64,000 nucleotides of DNA from Bacteroidales bacterium UBA4333 (GTDB lineage: Bacteria; Bacteroidota; Bacteroidia; Bacteroidales; Paludibacteraceae), in contig DGTP01000015.1 in the NCBI GenBank assembly GCA_002394335.1, positions 1-64,000 on the forward strand. Direction: 5' to 3'. The notes beneath the pieces are model-generated. The model did no database searches. It was not told where the DNA came from and was given only the letters and a program-made list of their open reading frames with translations. A program made the translations under genes and the position numbers. Positions 61,337-64,000 of this stretch are shown piece after piece; the first letter of the stretch is position 1; every line of letters starts with the position of its first letter.

Positions 61337-62183
61337 GTTGTACATATTACTGCGATCCATTTACGGCTATTTCCTCAAATGGGGATATGACTTAGGATTA
61401 CTATCCATTCCATCGCTCGGCGAACGGGAGCAGGCGGATGTCATTGTTTCTCTCACCAGTTACGGACGGCGCGTGAAAGAAGGAATCGTTTGCTACAGTA
61501 TCTACTCTATCCTGCGGCAAACGCTTCAACCCAAACGAATTATTCTCTGGCTGGCAGAAGATGAATGGACGGAAGACACGCTGCCAAAGAAAGTAGCGGA
61601 ACTAAAGCACTACGGCGTAGAGATCCGTTTCTGCGAGAATATGCGTTCATATAAGAAACTCATTCCTACCCTCCAACTCCTGCCGGACGAAGATATAATT
61701 ACCATAGATGACGATGTACTTTATCCTTCGTTTTTGGTCAAAGAGCTATATTCGGAACATCTGGCGCACCCGAAAGATATTATTGCCGGTATTGCGGCTG
61801 CTCCGCAACCCAATAAGCCATACAATCTATGGCAAAACACCCCTGGCGGAACAGAAGGAGTATCGCTCTTTCCAACCGGTGTCGGAGGAGTTTATTATCC
61901 CGCACACAGCCTGAAAAAGGAAATGATGGATTACGCCATCGCCAAACAATTTGCGCCGTTAGCGGACGATGTATGGTTCTGGGCGGCAGGCATAGCGCAA
62001 AATACAATCAAACGCAAGACACAACATACCTATAACAATGTCTCGTTTGACGCCATTTACCAGTATTTCCATGCCGGAAGTGCTTTGCAGCACAGCAATG
62101 TCAAAGGAAACGGAATAATGACAAACGATATGCAGATTGCTGCCACAATGCGATATATCAAGGACACCTATGGAATTGGTTAG
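61326..62183 (+). CDS. Putative glycosyltransferase with DDD motif
   Basis: 285 residues. The start at 61326 (MLNKLYILLRS) overlaps the previous gene by 11 bases. VIVSLTSYGRRV (about 39-50), ILRQTLQPKRIILWLAEDEW and ITIDDDVLYPSFLVKEL give the pattern of a GT-A-fold transferase found in capsule loci, with the acidic DDD as metal site. The family is less defined than GT2. It overlaps the next gene by 14 bases. Confidence 0.78.
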   Translation: MLNKLYILLRSIYGYFLKWGYDLGLLSIPSLGEREQADVIVSLTSYGRRVKEGIVCYSIYSILRQTLQPKRIILWLAEDEWTEDTLPKKVAELKHYGVEIRFCENMRSYKKLIPTLQLLPDEDIITIDDDVLYPSFLVKELYSEHLAHPKDIIAGIAAAPQPNKPYNLWQNTPGGTEGVSLFPTGVGGVYYPAHSLKKEMMDYAIAKQFAPLADDVWFWAAGIAQNTIKRKTQHTYNNVSFDAIYQYFHAGSALQHSNVKGNGIMTNDMQIAATMRYIKDTYGIG

Positions 62184-62922
62184 CATCATAATGCCCGCAT
62201 ACAACTGTGACCGATTCATTTGTGAAGCGATCAACAGCGTGCTCGCCCAGACCTACAAGTCCTGGGAATTGCTCATTGTGGACGATTGCTCTACGGACGA
62301 CACGGCAGCGGTCATTGCGTCTTACCAAGACACTCGGATTCATTATTTCCGTAACGAGCGGAACTCAGGAGCCGCGCTCTCCCGCAACAAAGCATTGCGC
62401 GAGGCGAAAGGAAAATACATTGCTTTTCTGGACGCTGACGATTCCTGGATGCCGGAGAAACTGGAGAAACAGATTGCTTTCATGGAGCAAAACGGTTATG
62501 ATTTTACTTATACTGCTTTCCATCGGACAGACAAACCACTCCGTATATCCGGACCAAAACATATTTCTAAAATAGGCATGTATGCCTTCTGCTGGCCTGC
62601 TTGCCCGACCGTAATGTACAACTGGGAGAAAATAGGTCTCATTCAAATCACCGATCTGCGCAAGAACAACGACTACGCCATGTGGCTGCATGTGATCCGA
62701 AAGGCGGACTGCTATCTGTTGGACGAGGACCTGTTCGCATACAATAAACACAACGGTTCCGTGAGCGACGCTTCGATTGCAGTATTGCTCTCCTGGCATT
62801 ACCGTTTGTGGCGTCAGGAAATGCAGTGCAATCCGATTGCGGCTTGTTTTTACACATGTCTTAATGCTGTTTTCGGAACGTATAAGAAATTACGATATGT
62901 ATCCAAAATATCAAATATATAA
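62170..62922 (+). CDS. Glycosyltransferase family 2
   Basis: 250 residues from the ATG at 62170 (MELVSIIMPAYNCDRFICEA). The GT-A hallmarks are LLIVDDCSTDDT (about 34-45) and FLDADDSWMPEKLE (about 86-99), with a DYAMWLHVIRKA block near 167-178 that is common in capsule GT2 enzymes. It overlaps both the previous (14 bases) and the following gene (26 bases). Confidence 0.93.
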   Translation: MELVSIIMPAYNCDRFICEAINSVLAQTYKSWELLIVDDCSTDDTAAVIASYQDTRIHYFRNERNSGAALSRNKALREAKGKYIAFLDADDSWMPEKLEKQIAFMEQNGYDFTYTAFHRTDKPLRISGPKHISKIGMYAFCWPACPTVMYNWEKIGLIQITDLRKNNDYAMWLHVIRKADCYLLDEDLFAYNKHNGSVSDASIAVLLSWHYRLWRQEMQCNPIAACFYTCLNAVFGTYKKLRYVSKISNI

Positions 62923-63682
62923 ACATGCCTGGGTGTATAAATACGCGCCCCATACGGAAGAAGCATTAACTCCGTCCGATGCACAAGAACTATTGCGCAA
63001 AGGCGGTTGGCTTGTCCGCAACACGTATGGTTTTGACTGTGCGGAACAAACCCCGTTTTGGTATGTGATTAAAGATACATTCGGAGATCTGAAGGAACTA
63101 AGCACAAACACCCGCAACCAAGTCAGACACGGTCTAAAGAACTATACCATTCGCCGCATTTCGGCAGAAGAATTATTAGTGCAAGGATATGCTGTTTACT
63201 GCGCAGCGACACATGCCTATAAAATACCCACCCAAACACCTACAAAGGAGGAATTTGAAAACCGTATTCGTCACGCCGGTACAGACACGGAATACTGGGG
63301 AGCGTTTAATCCCGGCAACGAGCTGGCTGCTTTTGCCATAAATGAGGCAGGGGAAGATTATTGCAGCTACCAAACACTCAAAGCCAACCCCGCGGATCTG
63401 AAGAAATATGTATATTACGCACTCATTTATGAGATGAACCGGCATTATTTGCAAGAAAGAAAACTGAAATACGTATTGGATGGTGCAAGAAGCATTACCG
63501 AGCACTCGAATATACAACCATTTTTGGAAAATAAATTTCATTTCCGAAAAGCCTATTGCCATTTGCGGATACATTACAAATGGTGGCTGAAATGGATCAT
63601 CACATGCTTGTATCCACTGCGCAAATTCATTCCAAACTGCCAAATACAATCACTGTTAGCAATGCACGGAATGCAGAGTTAA
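62897..63682 (+). CDS. FemAB/GNAT-fold transferase-like protein in the polysaccharide locus
   Basis: 261 residues from the ATG at 62897 (MYPKYQIYKHAW). The segment STNTRNQVRHGLKNYTIRRI and the later AAFAINEAG, KYVYYALIYEMNRHYL, and YVLDGARSITEHS resemble acyltransferases of the GNAT/FemAB fold. Such proteins in capsule loci are thought to add amino acids or acyl groups to sugars. The C-terminus has a hydrophobic WWLKWIITCLYPL segment that could bind the membrane. The assignment is by pattern only. Confidence 0.6.
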   Translation: MYPKYQIYKHAWVYKYAPHTEEALTPSDAQELLRKGGWLVRNTYGFDCAEQTPFWYVIKDTFGDLKELSTNTRNQVRHGLKNYTIRRISAEELLVQGYAVYCAATHAYKIPTQTPTKEEFENRIRHAGTDTEYWGAFNPGNELAAFAINEAGEDYCSYQTLKANPADLKKYVYYALIYEMNRHYLQERKLKYVLDGARSITEHSNIQPFLENKFHFRKAYCHLRIHYKWWLKWIITCLYPLRKFIPNCQIQSLLAMHGMQS

Positions 63683-63683
63683 T

Positions 63684-64000
63684 ATGAAAATACTGAAATA
63701 CATATTTGATAGAACAGTTGCTTTTTTCGGGCTACTCTTCCTATGGCCGGTATTGCTGGTTGTGGCAATACTGATAAAGTGCCAAATGCCCGGACCGGTG
63801 TTCTTTGTACAGCAGCGCGTGGGCAAAGACGGCAAACTCTTCCCCTGCCATAAGTTCCGCTCCATGAGCGTGAACCATAACGGCAGCTCTGTCTCCGTAG
63901 CCGGAGAAAGTCGTATTACACCGCTCGGAGCCAAACTGCGCAGATACAAACTGGATGAACTGCCCGAACTATGGGATGTGCTGATCGGTAACATGTCTTT
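63684..64000 (+). CDS. Initiating sugar-phosphate transferase (WcaJ/PglC type), cut by window end
   Basis: The frame starts at 63684, one base after the previous stop, and runs open to the window end (105 codons seen). An N-terminal membrane helix (about 10-31, VAFFGLLFLWPVLLVVAILI) is followed by GPVFFVQQRVGKDGKLFPCHKFRSM and then RRYKLDELPELWDVLIGNM, the hallmark blocks of bacterial sugar transferases that load the first sugar-1-phosphate on undecaprenyl phosphate. Its presence supports a Wzx/Wzy-type polysaccharide system. Confidence 0.9.
   Translation, partial: MKILKYIFDRTVAFFGLLFLWPVLLVVAILIKCQMPGPVFFVQQRVGKDGKLFPCHKFRSMSVNHNGSSVSVAGESRITPLGAKLRRYKLDELPELWDVLIGNMS

Noticed and set aside
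1..64000. tRNA or rRNA genes
   Set aside because: I looked for T-loop GGTTCGAATCC-like and conserved rRNA sequences on both strands and saw none, though short RNAs can be missed by eye.

Overview
The window looks like chromosomal DNA of a member of the order Bacteroidales (phylum Bacteroidota). The evidence is the set of phylum-restricted families (DUF4831, DUF4835 beside recN, DUF4421, the DUF2723 O-glycosyltransferase, PCMD and cadherin-like surface modules, the DAHP synthase/chorismate mutase fusion) and many intergenic promoters of the Bacteroidota type (TTTG near -33, TAnnTTTG near -7). Coding DNA appears near half GC by eye and the spacers are AT-rich. A genus cannot be given; an uncultured gut or rumen lineage is possible. 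No tRNA, rRNA, CRISPR array, transposase or phage gene was found.

Layout. (1) 128-11291, plus strand: DUF4831, DUF4835, recN, rarA, hemW, a class A penicillin-binding protein, a TPR protein and a degenerate TraB/GumN protein, tightly packed. (2) 11513-14589, minus: Lrp/AsnC regulator, trpS, a small lipoprotein and a FadL-like outer-membrane protein. (3) 14778-15455, plus: an O-methyltransferase. (4) 15397-23664, minus: one long gene run from a gyrA promoter: gyrA, TPR protein, ruvX, def, mntP, DUF3109, cinA and a BtuF-like binding protein. (5) 24307-27026, plus: DUF4421 and a carboxypeptidase-regulatory-domain protein. (6) 27105-35139, plus: mfd, kdsB, deoD, yidC, mtaB, ending in a strong terminator that lies inside the convergent phosphopantetheinyl transferase gene. 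(7) 36243-37136, plus: a DUF2059-like secreted protein. (8) 37155-48872, minus: a CapA-family protein, a 3173-residue modular surface protein and the DAHP synthase/chorismate mutase. (9) 48940-55147: a SGNH hydrolase, a LytTR membrane regulator, a CobW-type GTPase with a histidine-rich metal-binding stretch, and a DUF2723 glycosyltransferase. (10) 55623-64000, plus: a capsule or exopolysaccharide locus (two UDP-sugar dehydrogenase-like genes, flippase, polymerase, three glycosyltransferases, a FemAB/GNAT-like protein and the start of an initiating sugar transferase) that runs off the window.

The most unusual content is non-coding. Several families of short tandem repeats (units of about 8, 10, 11, 15 and 16 bp) fill spacers. 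Related sequence appears in frame inside coding genes: DUF4831 shares 31 of 33 bases with an adjacent spacer repeat, and recN, mfd and the gyrA tail carry similar low-complexity inserts. A composite element occurs twice (about 35744-35952 and 55183-55392) with the same internal order: a 16-bp repeat, a GC-rich hairpin, then a hairpin with an invariant AAAGAT loop whose stem shows a compensatory base-pair change. At least ten promoters share an extended sequence reaching well beyond the known -33 and -7 boxes.
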